A stretch of DNA of 64,000 nucleotides, from positions 5,022,173-5,086,172 of the forward strand of contig OX453272.1 of the NCBI GenBank assembly GCA_949710005.1. The letters run 5' to 3'. Below the pieces are notes generated by a model. The model ran no database searches. It was not told where the DNA came from and worked only from the letters and a program-made list of their open reading frames with translations. Positions 36,837-48,510 of the stretch are shown in pieces. Source of the stretch: Ricordea florida. Taxonomy: Eukaryota; Cnidaria; Anthozoa; Corallimorpharia; Ricordeidae. A program made the translations under genes and the position numbers. Numbering within the stretch: the stretch's first letter is position 1; each line of letters starts with the position of its first letter.

Positions 36837-36905
36837 TTACATCTATATCTATCGATCTATATATCTATCCATCTATCTACCTATTTATCTATCTATCTAC
36901 ATATA
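36837..36905. repeat. (TATC)n microsatellite
   Basis: Imperfect TATC/CTAT tetranucleotide units over about 70 bases. Confidence 0.85.
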
Positions 36906-36964
36906 TGTACGTTCATTTCTTCATCTTCTACAGGTACAGTACAAACTCACAAATGACCAGCTCC

Positions 36965-37055
36965 CAGTTGGATGGATAGCTCAGTTGGTTAGGGCGTTGC
37001 ACCGGTACCGCAAGGTCATGGGTTTGAATCCCGTCCAAGGCAGATTTGTTATTTC
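36965..37055 (+). repeat. tRNA-derived SINE head
   Basis: GGATAGCTCAGTTGGTTAGG is a good A box and GGGTTTGAATCCC a good B box at tRNA spacing. The acceptor stem does not pair and the anticodon loop lacks U33, so a functional tRNA is unlikely. Confidence 0.55.
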
Positions 37056-39267
37056 AGGTCTTATCTTGGCAACTGACTATGCTGCTTACATAACGGCGAG
37101 GATCTTTCATTCATCAAAATAACCAGCTGGCTGGTGAGACCAGATGCACGCAGTCTAATTAACCAATCAGAACCCAACAAAAATGCTTAGTTGTCAGCAG
37201 CAAGGCGGATAAACGCGTGCGACCAGCGCACGATTCGTTTTAGTCTGATTTCAGATTGGAGTTGTAAGTGGCTCTATATTCATATACGCAAAACCAAGGA
37301 CATCGTAATATTACAAAGTTTCAACAGTGGATTGAAAATTGTTCAAAATAAAACTTTGTAAATCTCTTGCAAACACTTGGGCTACTTTCAAAATTCAAAA
37401 ATTTAATACATTTAATGATGATAATAGTAACAACAATAATTATTACTATAGTTATTAATTATTACTAAGGAGTTATTACAGAGGATAGCAAGTTACATGA
37501 AAGTTTATTTAACAACGTTCACCAGGGATAACAAAGGGCAAAGCTCTTAAACTGGGGCAAGTTTCTCGAAAGTCCAGCTAACTTTACGGGTGCAAAGTTA
37601 CATTATACAGTTGGAGTCTACAAAATGCCGTTGTCGTCATCAGGGTATAAACCAGTCTAACATGCAAGTCAATGTAAAATGTTAATGCTTAACAATGGTG
37701 ATGTTTTTCCACATCACTTTTTTTTAGCTGCCAGGCTATTAACCTGCTTGAAAAAAATAACCTTGAAAACCGATAAAATTGTTATTCCAGCCTAAATATT
37801 GCGATCATAAAATAGCTTACAGGGCCCCATTAAGTTGATGGCTCTTTCAATAAATGGGTCCCAGTACAGTAATGATCACTACTTAATGACCAGGACGATC
37901 AGCACCCAACATCTCCTTACTGTATGAATGCACTAACAAGCAAACAGATAGAGAGAATTGAGAATTGATCAGGGACACTGAATCAATCAAACACCCAAAT
38001 CTTCAAAACTATGGTATAATAGTAAGTGACTTGTGGCACTGATAACTAAGGTAGAGATTAATAAGAGTTTCCAAGCTAAATGGGGCCAAGACGGTCCTGA
38101 AGAAAGGTCAAGTTATTGTTATATTTCTAAAGTGAATACAAGTTAATTTCAAGGAGAGTCTAGCAGTTTATCAGAGGCCTTTAAAGGCTTTCTTTGCACG
38201 TACAAAGGTCTTTAAAAGCTCTATACCCAATTTTGCAGTCCAACTAGTAAATGCTCTTCAATAAAACTTCAAACATGTCAGATTGACGCAAACAAACAAA
38301 CTGATGTTTGAGAGAACACCAACACACATACAGTAGATACTGCTAGAGTTAAGTTTCAGATACTTGGAACTCTGGCAAAGTCCTGCTAGTGTCTACATTA
38401 GGGAATAATATAAATGTATACACCATTTTTAATTTATTACTGCCTTCAAGCTTTGTTTTTGATGGGAAGAAGAAAATTTCAAAAGATACATGTTCAGGAT
38501 TGACAGCAATTAAACACACTGAACCATTTGTCAGCCACCAGAGTGTCTAGGTCACTAAACTCTCACCTAAATACACGGAGTTCAGACAAACATGGAGTAA
38601 CAGAAAGGCCAAAATTCAATACACGACATAAAGTAAAGTTCTTATTCAACCATACACTGTACATGTACGTGTTCTCAATCCTGATCAAAAGTATCAAAAT
38701 TTGCAACATGCAAAAAAATGGCTAGCCAATTTTAAACTGCGTTCACATGAAATCACTAGACAATGTTTTTTCTACCTGGAGTCACTTTCTTAGATGTAGT
38801 GCAGAAACTTAGATACATGTACCGTGGACATAATTTTGAATCTTGGTTTTGATCAAGAACATACCTACACTTACATTATAAAATCTTAAATTTAAAGTAA
38901 ATTATCTCGAAAAGAGAAACAATAAATGCTTCTTGCTTGTTTGATTAATCATGCAATACAGTATGTTATAAGATCTTTTTCCCTCTTATTTGGTAAAACA
39001 AAAATTTACATAAATATCCCACAGATTTCAAGTGGAATTTTAACCTACAGTGAAAATGAGCTGACATCTTTTGGTCGCATGATAAACAACAACATACAGT
39101 ACCTACAACATGTAATACCTTCAACAACAATATACATGTAATACCTACACTGAATGACTGTTAATTACAGTGCTTTATCATACTGGGGTAAAACAATAAT
39201 TTTTGTTTACATACATGTACAGTAACTTTACAAGGTCGTGAACAAGGTAAAGATATTTTTTATTCTA

Positions 39268-42200
39268 TTATGACGTTACTGATTCACTGCTATCATCCTT
39301 CCCCTTGTATTTTTGTTTGCCATGGGTGAACGGCAAATATCGGTACTTGATCATATGCTGAAAAACACAAACAGAGAATTTTAAACCTGCCAGATACTAT
39401 ACACAACATTTCTAGGAGGCAAAAAGCTGTCCACATCTCAACTAACCAGGCTAGAACATGCATTTTTGTATTGACTGATTGCGTGAAAAAAACATATTGG
39501 AACTAAGTGTGTTTTTTTGTTTGGGTGCTGTAAATAAAGCTGGCAAGTTAAAGTAGTTGCACATTTCCAATGATTCTGGAACAATGTTTTTCAAACAACA
39601 AGCATGTCAGAACCAATTGAGTCAGTGTCAAGTTTATTGTGCAAGAGACGAAGAAACTCTTAGACTAGTCAAAGGTGCTGTTATTGCTCAGAAAATAAAA
39701 ACAAAAAACAGACAAAAAACATTCCTTGATAAACTGGAGACAGGACTGTCAGGTTACATCAATAAATGTCAGTTGTCATGGCAAAAAAGGGAGTGGTTAA
39801 ACCTACTGTAATATAATCAGAGCAGGTGGGAACAAAGGCGCTGGTTCATAAGAGCAGTGAATAATCCCTTTCTTACCTTAATCTGTCTTTTCATGGTGAT
39901 TATGAAGAGAACAATAAAATACATCACTAAGATCGGCCAGAAGACAGGAATGTTGAAAAACTCAAAACATGTGCAAATCATTGCAATAATAATGGCTCTT
40001 GTGGCACCATACCTGTGAAGTAAAGAAAAAAATATGTTCCACTTGAAAACTTTTTTAAAAAAGGACATTTATTACCGTATTCGCACCCCGACTTTTGACC
40101 ATATTTTACATACCTACATACATACTTTATTGGAACTCCCTTTAACAGGGCTTTTCAGTCACAATAAACTAACTATTGAAAAATACTAAAAACTTATTTA
40201 CAATAATAATTTAAATTTAAAATTCAATTAATTGTTATAAAACATATTCTTAAAAAGAGTCTTCTTAAAACTATTAATTTCTTTGATATTCTTAATGTTC
40301 TCAGCTAGCCCATTCCATTCCCTTGGACCCCGATAGGAAAACTCCCTTTGTCCTGTTGACAGTCTACATCGGGGAACCACAAAATTATTACATCCCCTTG
40401 TGTTCCTATTGTGAACTGCTGAACGTTTAACAAAATATTTAACTAAATAATCTGGAGCTAGACCATTTACACATTTAAATGCTAAAACTAAATCATTAAA
40501 TAAAACTTTCTCTGTAACATCTAACCATCTCAGAGATCTCCGACCCTGAGATATATGGTCAAACTTCCTTAACCCTAATACAACTCTGGCTGCAAAGTTC
40601 TGCACCAACTGTAGTTTGTGTAGATTACGTTTAGATGTGTTCCCCCACACTGAGGAACAATAAAACAATTTACTGAAAACGAAGCTATTTATAAGCAATA
40701 ATAGTGTTTTCTTGTCTAAGAGATGTTTAATTCTTCTGATATGTACCAACTGGTTCATGCAACTAGAAGCTGTCTTAGAGATATGTACATCATAAGTGAG
40801 ACATTGGTCAATATATACCCCTAGATCCTTGGCAAATTGAACTGGTGAAATAGTTTTGCCTAACATAGACAATGAAATAGGAGGTAGCTTCTTAATAAGT
40901 TGTGCTGAGCCAACAACCACTAGTTTTGTCTTGTCAGGGTTTATGAGTAGAGCATTTGTTGCGCACCATTTGCTGATATTCCTAAGATCTTGGTTTACAG
41001 CTGCCATAGCACTTGATGAAGCTGATACAGAAAATTTAAAGTACAATTGACTATCATCAACATACGCGGCAGCTTGACTGTAGGTAATAGCACTAATTAA
41101 ATCATTAATATAAATTGTAAAAAGCACTGGACCCAAGATTGATCCCTGAGGTACTCCATTTGTTAAAGGTAACATTTCTGAAACTGAATCTTCGTATCGT
41201 ACCCTTTGATATCTACTAGATAGATAGCTGCTAAACCAGGAAACTGCCGAAGCTTTAAGGCCAAGTTTTCGTAGTTTTTCTAACAATAGATTATGATTAA
41301 GACTGTCACAAGCTTTTGACATATCAAGCAGTACAAGTAACGAGGCTGATTTTTCGTCAATTGCTTTCAAAAGATTGTCTGAAACATTAATGAGGGCAGT
41401 TTCTGTCGAATGCATTTTCCTATTACCACTTTGGTAGAGCGACAGTTTATCATTCGTTGTTAAAAATTCCACAAACTGCTTGTGTGCCAGTCTCTCACTT
41501 ACTTTCGATAGAATGGGTAACAATGATATCGGTCTATTGTTAGCCAGTTCTTCTGAATTGTCTTCTTTAGGTACCGGTATCACCTCAGCAATTTTCCATG
41601 CTTTGGGAAAGGCAGCCATTTGAAACGAACCATTTACCAGTCTAGAGATCACAGGCGCGATGCAGTCACAACTGTCTTTCAGGACTCGAGCAGAGATTTT
41701 ATCATATCCTGACGCTTTGTTAGAAGCTAAACTCTTAATAGCAGACTTGACATCTGTTTCTTTTACATTTTGAAACTCAAATCCTTTTTGTTCAGCATGA
41801 AGGCCGGTTTCCATACTTTCCTCCCTAGGACCACATTCTTTATCGAAACCTTGTTCCTTTGTTAGCAAGTTCACTTTATAGGCAGTAAGTTCGCCTACTG
41901 ATGTGAAATACTTGTTGAATTTATTTGCCAACGTCTCATGGTCCTCCAAAGTACTTGGACGTTTAGCAACACCTCGAGACATGCATCGATTTAAGATCTT
42001 CCAAATGGCATTTGTATTTCCTCTGCTGTTAGCTATTTCGTTCCTTACATGGATTTTTTCAGCAAGCTTCAGTTCTCGTTTCACTTTTTGTCGAAAGAAG
42101 CGATATCCATTCCAGCATAGTCTGTCATTGGTTTGAATGGCTTTCTTATGCCAGCAGTCCCTGGTTTTCATGAGCTGCTTTATTTCAGGTGTTACGAACG

Positions 42201-45200
42201 GATTAGAGCGGGATTTGATCTTTATACGTTTGATAGGCGCATGCTGATCCAACACGTCTAAGAAGAGAGAATTAAATGTTTCCACTTGGGAATCGATGTC
42301 ATCAAAGAAGTGTACCATGTGCCACGGGACAAGAGAAAGGTCTTCGCAAAAGCTATCGGATATGTACCAAGAATAGCTTCTTACAGTAACATATTTGGCT
42401 TTAACTTTAGGGCACCTTATCCTCAATGTAACTTCAACTAAGTTGTGATCACTTATTGAGGACGCTACGACTGAGCAAGACTCCGCTAGGGTGGGGTCCG
42501 TACAAATAATGACATCAATCAGTGAGCGTTTCGTTTCTGTGATTCTAGTCGGTTCCTTCACCAATTGTGTCAGGTTGAAAGTAGCACAAAGTTCCCTCAA
42601 GGCTCGACTACCCACTGTGTCATCGAGAATGTTGCAATTTAGGTCACCCAGAATGATGATTTCATTGCCAAGCAGTAACATATCCAGTAAACTGCTTGAC
42701 ATACCATCGCTGAAAGTTAACGTAGCACTAGGTGGTCTATAAACAGTGCAAATAAGAATTGATTTACAGTGACGAACTTGGACTTTTATCCAGAGCTGTT
42801 GAAAATTTTCGACGCTAATTCCAGAGACATCCTTTATAAGTGTCGCTTTGAATGTATCTCTAATGTATACTGCAAGGCCGCCACCGGATTTATGTTCTCC
42901 CTGATCTTGGCGGAAGAATGCAAATCCCGGGATGTGCATTACTTGATTATCAACCGTCGAGTCAAGCCAAGTCAATTTTCTTGTAAAAAAATTCACGCAT
43001 TCTTAATAGCACAAAGGCCTGGCAAGTGCCGAGTACACCAAGATATTGTTATTTGTTTATATTAAAAGATTCATTGCGATAAGTAATCTAACATAGCATA
43101 CAACCTGTACAATCGATCGAACAAACAAAACTGTGTCAACTCGATCGCATGTAACTTCTTGTGTTTCCTATGTAGTGTTCAAGCTCAGTTGTAAGTAAAC
43201 GTAACTGATAAATTATTTGACAGAAGAATCCAATGTGAATCTCAAATCTAATTGAAGACACAAGAACACAAGACATGCGATCACTACTTTAGTGCACTTG
43301 TACACGCGTTGTCACACATATGTTGACGGAGATTCTGGCAATTCCACATGCGTGGATCATTTCTCATTTATGAAAAACAGTGAAAGCCCTCAGATTGTCT
43401 CTGAATATTTTATCGACTCAGTGCAGGGACCAAACTTCAAGACATTTGTTTCGCTCACGCACAAATTATTGTTACAGGTTGCTAAGGTTACTGAATGAAT
43501 CAAAGATGACAGCGGATAGTGTCAACTTGCATGAGAGTTTACACTGCATTTCCTATGCAATGTTTGATGTTCTTGGACTATGTTTTCGTTAGAAACCAAG
43601 CTAAGTTGTAAGCAAATGACAGAAAAACCCATGCTGAGTCGCAAATCTATTTCTAAACATACAGCACACGAGACATGTGAACGCTACTTGTACACGTGTT
43701 CTGTTAGATTCTACATATGTGGATCATTTCTCGGTTACGAGAAATGATCCACATATGTAGAAATGCTATATGCCTCCATATGTAGAAATGCTATATGCTT
43801 AAGCCTCCAGATTTAATGATTTATTAAGTCAGCGAGGTGTAAGGATCGGACTGATGCTTTCAAGCTTCAAAATGTTCGTTTCAGCAGCGATTGACTAAAA
43901 TATCAAAGCTCGATATCTGACCAAGCCTATACACTTGTGTTGTACAAAGAATTACGTGAAAACTATAAAGGGGTTTTCACTAAATCATATGAAGATTTTA
44001 GTTATACCGTGTACAGGCAGCACCCCCATTTAGTACAAAATTTATAAAAGTGTGACCTATACACGTGTGAATACGGTAACTCAATTTGTTACTTACTGGG
44101 TTAGGAACTTATGTAAGTGTATTACTAGCAAGCATGGCAAACACACACACAGACTGACTGTAAAATGAACAGGAAACTTGTATACATTTACTACAAAGAT
44201 GTATGTAAAAAATGAAACCAATTGTATATGCATTATCAACCAAGGGTGAGGTACAGTGTACAAGATGGCTGCATGCTGGCTGGGTTCTTTCAAGGCCTTT
44301 TTTTCTTGACCATGACACAGTCACAGTCAAAAAATGCAAAAAAAAAAAGATGCCAATATACAGCCATCTTGACAAACAAGCTTTGTCAATAAAGAATTTA
44401 TTATATGGTCGTTTTGTTTTCTTTTGTGGGACAAAGCAGGAAATCTTTAGCAGGCAAGATAGACCCACCTTGGCCACTCAGTGCAACAGGAAACAGGTGC
44501 TACTGGTGTAAACGTACAGTACTCTAAAACGGAATACACGTAAACTAAGTGTCTTTTTAAATCCTAGATACGTAGTTAACGATAAAAGCTCACCAGAATT
44601 TAAACTCTGGCAATCTTCTGATGAAAGGTCGAAACTCTTGGTCAATCTTAGTAGGAAGTTCAGGACCATCTTCCTCTACCAAAAAAAAGAGGAAATTTGA
44701 CATCAAATAATGTGCTCTACAATGGATACTGTTTACAATGTGGTTTGGTTCTTATTTCCATTGTCAAAATGTTACCATACATTGTCGCGCTGAAAAATAT
44801 TCACGACAATGCAAAGTCCAGGGAGGATAGAATTAAACAATACATGTACTTTACTTGCAGTTTATTTTGTAATAATATCACGGCATAATATTCCATATTA
44901 ATCACATGGTTACAGTACAGTTTACAGTATGTATATAACAGAATATTAACAGACACTCACCAGCACATTACAACAAGTTCAAATAAAATAAAGTCAAATG
45001 AAAATACACAAGAGATCTAACTAACTGGCATACAAAATAAGCTAATTAAGATACCGTATTTACCCCTGTATAATACGCGCCCATGTATAATACGCATTGC
45101 AAATTTGAACTGTAATTTCTTGGTAAAAAAGCAGTACTATATACAGGTAAGTGGAGACACAGAAGTGTAGTGGATAGCGTGTCTGACTTCCGAGTTTGGA

Positions 45201-48200
45201 GGTTTGGAGTTCGAGCCCTGGTGCTGGTACTGTGTTGTTTCCTTAGCCAAGAAACTTTACTCCACACTGTCTCTCTCCACCCAGGTGTATAAATGGGTAC
45301 AATGCTGGGGGTGACCCTGCAATGGACTAGCATCCCATCCAGGGGGGGAGTAATAATATTCCCAGGAGCTTCATGCTACTGAAACTGGGATAAGCTCCGG
45401 CCGTGTGGGCCTCCTGTGGCTCGTGTGCGCCTTTACCTTTACCTCAGTTTGCAAAAAAATATCTTCATCTATATGGAAAAATTAAGTGGATAAGAAAGGC
45501 ACATCAAACGTCCCTTGTGTAACTCTTTATATTCAGAATATAAATGGCTACGTTGTGGTTCAATTTTATCCTTGGTTTAAATTTTGGTTTCATTTGTTTC
45601 AAACTCATTATCACACTTTACCACACCAAAACAAAAGGAAAATAAAATTTAAACCCAGAAAACAATTGAACCATAACTGCTATACACTACATGTATGTAA
45701 CAAAATATCAACCGCCCTGGAAACCCTGGATCAGCACCTGAAGTAATAGTACATCTAAATGCTTACCTAATTCCTGTAGAGCAGGGTCAATCTTTGGCGT
45801 CAGAAAAGCAATAAACAAATTAAGGTGGTAAATCCCAAGTGCATATGTGACTATATACCAACCCTGAAACATAAAAATTGTAATATGTTTGTTTACTATA
45901 AGGCTTTTTCTATGAGCAAGCAAGATGGGGACAATCCCAGGTTCTGATTTGCAACCCAAGTGGGCAAGATTAGCCCATATTTATGTAGCATGCATTGGTT
46001 TTGTTGGCAAGGTGTTCAGATAATCAAGTCTGTCCAAATATAATACAGCAACTACAATGTTCGACAAGTTGCAAAATTGGGGAGAGGCCAAGTAAAAGAC
46101 ACCTCTTCTTCTTGCATGTATATGTTGTGGTTCAATTTTATCCTTGGTTTAAAAATTTTTCTCTCTTTGTTTTTGGCTATGGTAATGTATGATAATGTAT
46201 GATAATTAGTTTAAAACAAAGGAAAAAAAACTTAAACCAAGGACAAAATTGAACCACAACATGTACATCACCAATGACACAAAGCTTTGGGGATTTTCTA
46301 GCTTCCCCCTTCTTATGTCCTCTTCAAAATTGTTTTCACCATGGTTTTCCACCCTACCTCTCTTTTTAAGTGTTGTATGTTTAAGTTTTTTGTATGCTCT
46401 TGTGATGGTGGAAACATTGATAAGGAGGCAAAGGGAACTTGAATGTGTGAGAACATTGTTCAATTACTGACATCCCAAAAAGGTGCAGTGTTTTAAGTAA
46501 TTCTGCACCCTGTTGGAGCATTGTTTTACAACTACATGTAATTCATACCTGTAAATATAAAACTCTAATCAGAAATAAAGCCATCAAAACAAGCGTTGCA
46601 ATCCATCTAGGTACTAGATGAGGCACTGTATTGTCAAGGAACTTTTGGTATCTCTAGAGGAAAAAAAGATTCCAACTTGTCTTGTTAGCATCAGTGCTTA
46701 ATCCAAAAATCACATTATATAAAATCTATGCTATTTGCCTGCAGCAAGGATGGAGGCATATGCACTAACTGTAAAATCAGTTTATACAATTATTATCCAA
46801 ATCCATCAATACTACACAACTATACAAATAATGCCCACAATGAGTACAATTATCCTGCAATATTTGTACAGTTGGTTATTTGTATAGTAGGATACCTGTT
46901 TGACCGGTTTGCCACAATGAATATAAACATAAATTTGTGAAGAAAAATTAAAAATGGATGTTATTCTTGAAACATTAATTTTTATAACTTTAATTAATTT
47001 TCCCAACAATAATGACTTAATTTGGCCGACGACTGCATTAAAAGACAAAGCCGCATTTCTGGCACTGACAACAGAACCCAATTTACGCTGAGATACGCCA
47101 GAATTCATAGAGAAAAACAAAAACAGTGACACGGCAAACAAAACCAGGACTGTCCTGAACATCGTAAGATAATAATGTAGTTGGAAGAACATGTGAACAC
47201 TCGCAGAAAAAAAGAATACGAAATCCATCAACAGCTTCTCAACAGTTTTATAGAAGAAAATGACATCCTTGATGATTAGCCTGCGCTTGATTCCATGAGG
47301 TCATGAAATCGGGCAGCTCATTGCAGCAGCAGTGCTTCAAATGCCAGAACCAGTCAAGATATTTCAACTTTTACATCCAATCCACATTCTTATCACTCCA
47401 ACAGTTCCTATGACTGTGTCATCACCATGTAATAAAATCCGGCAATGAAAATAGAGCGAAGCCGATATAGATACAGTTTGTGGCAGCGTAGAATTTTGTT
47501 ATTTTTTCCGCAAAGAGGTTTTGTTTCGGGAATATTTTTCAGTCAGGGCTTGTTCATTTCAAGCAATAACTGTAAGTTTTCATTGAGAAATCCATACACT
47601 GTAACTAATTTATAGTACTCATGAAAACTTCCCTCTTCAACTTATAATTGCATTAGATGATTGCGGTTTAAGCATAGTTTAGACAAGTTTGCCTCCTTTA
47701 TCTTTGAGTTCCCTTGCAAAATGCTCCTGTTAGTTGAACTCTATCTTAAAAACTTCACATTTTCTTACTTGCAGTTCTAACAAATGCGGTACATGTTTTG
47801 AAAACCATGTTTGCGGTAGAGGAGTGAACACACAACGCAGCTTGATTTGGCAAGCTGTTTGTTTGCAGCACAGGTGGGTATTTCCCACAGTACTGAAACG
47901 AGTTTAATTGGTTACTGAAGGTTTCCATTGCTTTCCAATCACGGTACAAGGTAGATTATAACATAGCTTTGGGAAAGCGTGCACTTTGAAAGGCTAATAC
48001 CTGTGATCCATTTGCCCATGGGCTGCATACTGACATCAGATTGTGAAGTCTTACGCATACGTTATAAAAGAAATGGCAAACACTGCAGCTGTGAAACCAT
48101 CAATTTATGGACGCACTTGGGAGGTTTGCTAAGCACTCAAGAAGCTAGAGATGCTCTCAACTGCACCTCAAGCATCTCTTACGCTTCTTTCGTGCTTAGC

Positions 48201-48510
48201 AACCTCCAGCGTGCATCCATAACACGATGGTTGCACACTGCACGTTTAACATTTCTTCATTGATTGTGGACAAGCTGTGGTTTAAGAGATTCAGAGGCAC
48301 TTACATGTTTGAATTCTTATGGGTTTCTGTAGTAACATTACATATCTCACACAAACAACCATTCACTCACAAAAAGCAAGCAGAGGTAAAAGAATGCAAT
48401 TTGCTCAGCAACAATGTCAAAGAAGGAGAATTTACCTGTGACATTGTCGTGAACAGCTTCTTCAAAAAACCTGGTTGGGCTGGTTTACTATCATCTACAC
48501 CTGCATCCAT
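39268..48510 (-). CDS. RER1: RER1, ER/Golgi retrieval receptor, six exons
   Basis: Coding exons (minus): 48510-48436, 46653-46549, 45863-45767, 44675-44594, 40012-39877 and 39357-39268; 585 bases, 194 residues, against 196 in human RER1. All junctions are GT-AG with agreeing phases. Diagnostic segments are [20 protein letters not shown] in exon 3, [15 protein letters not shown] in exon 4, [14 protein letters not shown] and TMKRQIK in exon 5, and [20 protein letters not shown] in exon 6. RER1 is a four-pass membrane protein of the cis-Golgi that returns escaped or unassembled ER membrane proteins through COPI. The 4.6-kb intron between exons 4 and 5 carries a LINE. Family assignment is secure. 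Confidence 0.95.
40100..43000 (-). mobile_element. CR1/L2-like LINE, 5' truncated, in a RER1 intron
   Basis: The insertion reads in the same direction as RER1. Downstream of the ORF is a 3'UTR with AATAAAG and a short GTAT repeat (about 40100-40130), as in CR1-clade tails. At the 5' side the coding similarity starts inside the endonuclease domain (TWLDSTVDN), so the first residues of the endonuclease and any ORF1 are missing. 5' truncation is typical of target-primed reverse transcription. Confidence 0.85.
40228..42996 (-). CDS. LINE ORF2: endonuclease (N-truncated) and reverse transcriptase, 922 aa
   Basis: The N-terminal ~200 residues are an exonuclease-endonuclease-phosphatase domain ([37 protein letters not shown]). 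The reverse transcriptase follows from about residue 430: [64 protein letters not shown] and the catalytic box YVDDSQLY in place of the commoner YADD. The frame is fully open, so the copy is young or selected only recently. The endonuclease lacks its N-terminal metal-binding residues, so the encoded protein is unlikely to mobilise itself. The listed start codon is only the first ATG of the open stretch. Confidence 0.85.
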   Translation of the reverse strand: MNFFTRKLTWLDSTVDNQVMHIPGFAFFRQDQGEHKSGGGLAVYIRDTFKATLIKDVSGISVENFQQLWIKVQVRHCKSILICTVYRPPSATLTFSDGMSSSLLDMLLLGNEIIILGDLNCNILDDTVGSRALRELCATFNLTQLVKEPTRITETKRSLIDVIICTDPTLAESCSVVASSISDHNLVEVTLRIRCPKVKAKYVTVRSYSWYISDSFCEDLSLVPWHMVHFFDDIDSQVETFNSLFLDVLDQHAPIKRIKIKSRSNPFVTPEIKQLMKTRDCWHKKAIQTNDRLCWNGYRFFRQKVKRELKLAEKIHVRNEIANSRGNTNAIWKILNRCMSRGVAKRPSTLEDHETLANKFNKYFTSVGELTAYKVNLLTKEQGFDKECGPREESMETGLHAEQKGFEFQNVKETDVKSAIKSLASNKASGYDKISARVLKDSCDCIAPVISRLVNGSFQMAAFPKAWKIAEVIPVPKEDNSEELANNRPISLLPILSKVSERLAHKQFVEFLTTNDKLSLYQSGNRKMHSTETALINVSDNLLKAIDEKSASLLVLLDMSKACDSLNHNLLLEKLRKLGLKASAVSWFSSYLSSRYQRVRYEDSVSEMLPLTNGVPQGSILGPVLFTIYINDLISAITYSQAAAYVDDSQLYFKFSVSASSSAMAAVNQDLRNISKWCATNALLINPDKTKLVVVGSAQLIKKLPPISLSMLGKTISPVQFAKDLGVYIDQCLTYDVHISKTASSCMNQLVHIRRIKHLLDKKTLLLLINSFVFSKLFYCSSVWGNTSKRNLHKLQLVQNFAARVVLGLRKFDHISQGRRSLRWLDVTEKVLFNDLVLAFKCVNGLAPDYLVKYFVKRSAVHNRNTRGCNNFVVPRCRLSTGQREFSYRGPREWNGLAENIKNIKEINSFKKTLFKNMFYNN
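43120..43890. repeat. Diverged tandem duplication of about 370 bp in RER1 intron
   Basis: Parallel landmarks recur in order: AGCTCAGTTGTAAGTAAACG and AGCTAAGTTGTAAGCAAATG, CACAAGACATGCGATCACTA and CACGAGACATGTGAACGCTA, then GTGGATCATTTCTC in both. The second unit contains the palindrome at 43710. Confidence 0.6.
43710..43761. repeat. Perfect 24-bp inverted repeat, 4-base loop
   Basis: Arms 43710-43733 and 43738-43761 (core CATATGTGGATCATTTCTCG and its exact complement) flank the loop GTTA. It is followed by two direct copies of CATATGTAGAAATGCTATAT. Confidence 0.8.
44240..44470. repeat. Dispersed element of the AAGATGGCT family, copy 4
   Basis: CAAGATGGCTGCATGCTGGC, a complementary ACAGCCATCTTGAC arm and AAGAATTTATTATATGGTCG match copy 3 at 36180. 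It lies about 120 bases from RER1 exon 4. Confidence 0.5.
45140..45445 (+). mobile_element. tRNA-derived SINE, near complete
   Basis: The head has an A box (GTAGTGGATAGCGTGTCTGA) and a B box (GGAGTTCGAGCCC) at about 30-base spacing. The body contains CCCATCCAGGGGGGAGTAAT and the tail CGTGTGCGCCTTTACCTTTA. Partial copies are at 35385-35820. It lies in the RER1 intron between exons 3 and 4, opposite to the gene. Confidence 0.7.
45552..45677. mobile_element. Foldback MITE (GTGGTTCAATTTTATCC family), copy 1
   Basis: GTTGTGGTTCAATTTTATCC with TTGGTTTAAA pairs with TTTAAACCC...AATTGAACCATAAC. No coding content. A second copy lies about 580 bases further on in the next intron region. Confidence 0.65.
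46134..46260. mobile_element. Foldback MITE (GTGGTTCAATTTTATCC family), copy 2
   Basis: GTTGTGGTTCAATTTTATCC pairs with GGACAAAATTGAACCACAAC. The arms are about 32 bases with one or two mismatches and are better preserved than those of copy 1. Confidence 0.7.
46812..47162 (-). CDS. Unassigned ORF with signal-peptide-like start, inside RER1 intron 1
   Basis: From an internal ATG at 47162 the frame encodes a strongly hydrophobic N terminus ([18 protein letters not shown]) with a plausible cleavage site, then a short basic stretch. The first ~60 codons look coding in composition; the remainder is AT-rich and hydrophobic and probably intronic or chance. It could be a first exon of a small secreted protein on the same strand as RER1. 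No homology is recognised and no donor can be fixed with confidence. Confidence 0.2.
   Translation of the reverse strand: MFRTVLVLFAVSLFLFFSMNSGVSQRKLGSVVSARNAALSFNAVVGQIKSLLLGKLIKVIKINVSRITSIFNFSSQIYVYIHCGKPVKQVSYYTNNQLYKYCRIIVLIVGIICIVV
48085..48241. mobile_element. Foldback MITE, copy 2 of the family at 33352
   Basis: The ends GCAGCTGTGAAACCATCAAT and CACGATGGTTGCACACTGC bracket inverted arms (ATGGACGCACTTGGGAGGTT against AACCTCCAGCGTGCATCCAT). It lies in RER1 intron 1, about 200 bases from exon 1. Confidence 0.65.

Larger units (their letters stand above)
33847..39267. other. Spacer between chordin and RER1 (convergent genes)
   Basis: No coding exon is visible. A possible chordin poly(A) signal AATAAA is at 34390-34395. 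The stretch holds tRNA-like SINE remnants (about 34300-34370 and 36965-37055), dispersed-family copies, a SINE interrupted by a MITE (35385-35820), a palindrome at 36614-36668 and a TATC microsatellite. The part from about 37505 to 39267 has few repeats and is probably the RER1 3'UTR; TTTATT at 37505-37510 would be its poly(A) signal on the minus strand. Confidence 0.55.

Noticed and set aside
36965..37040. tRNA gene
   Set aside because: A and B boxes are good, but the acceptor stem does not pair and U33 is missing; it fits a SINE head.
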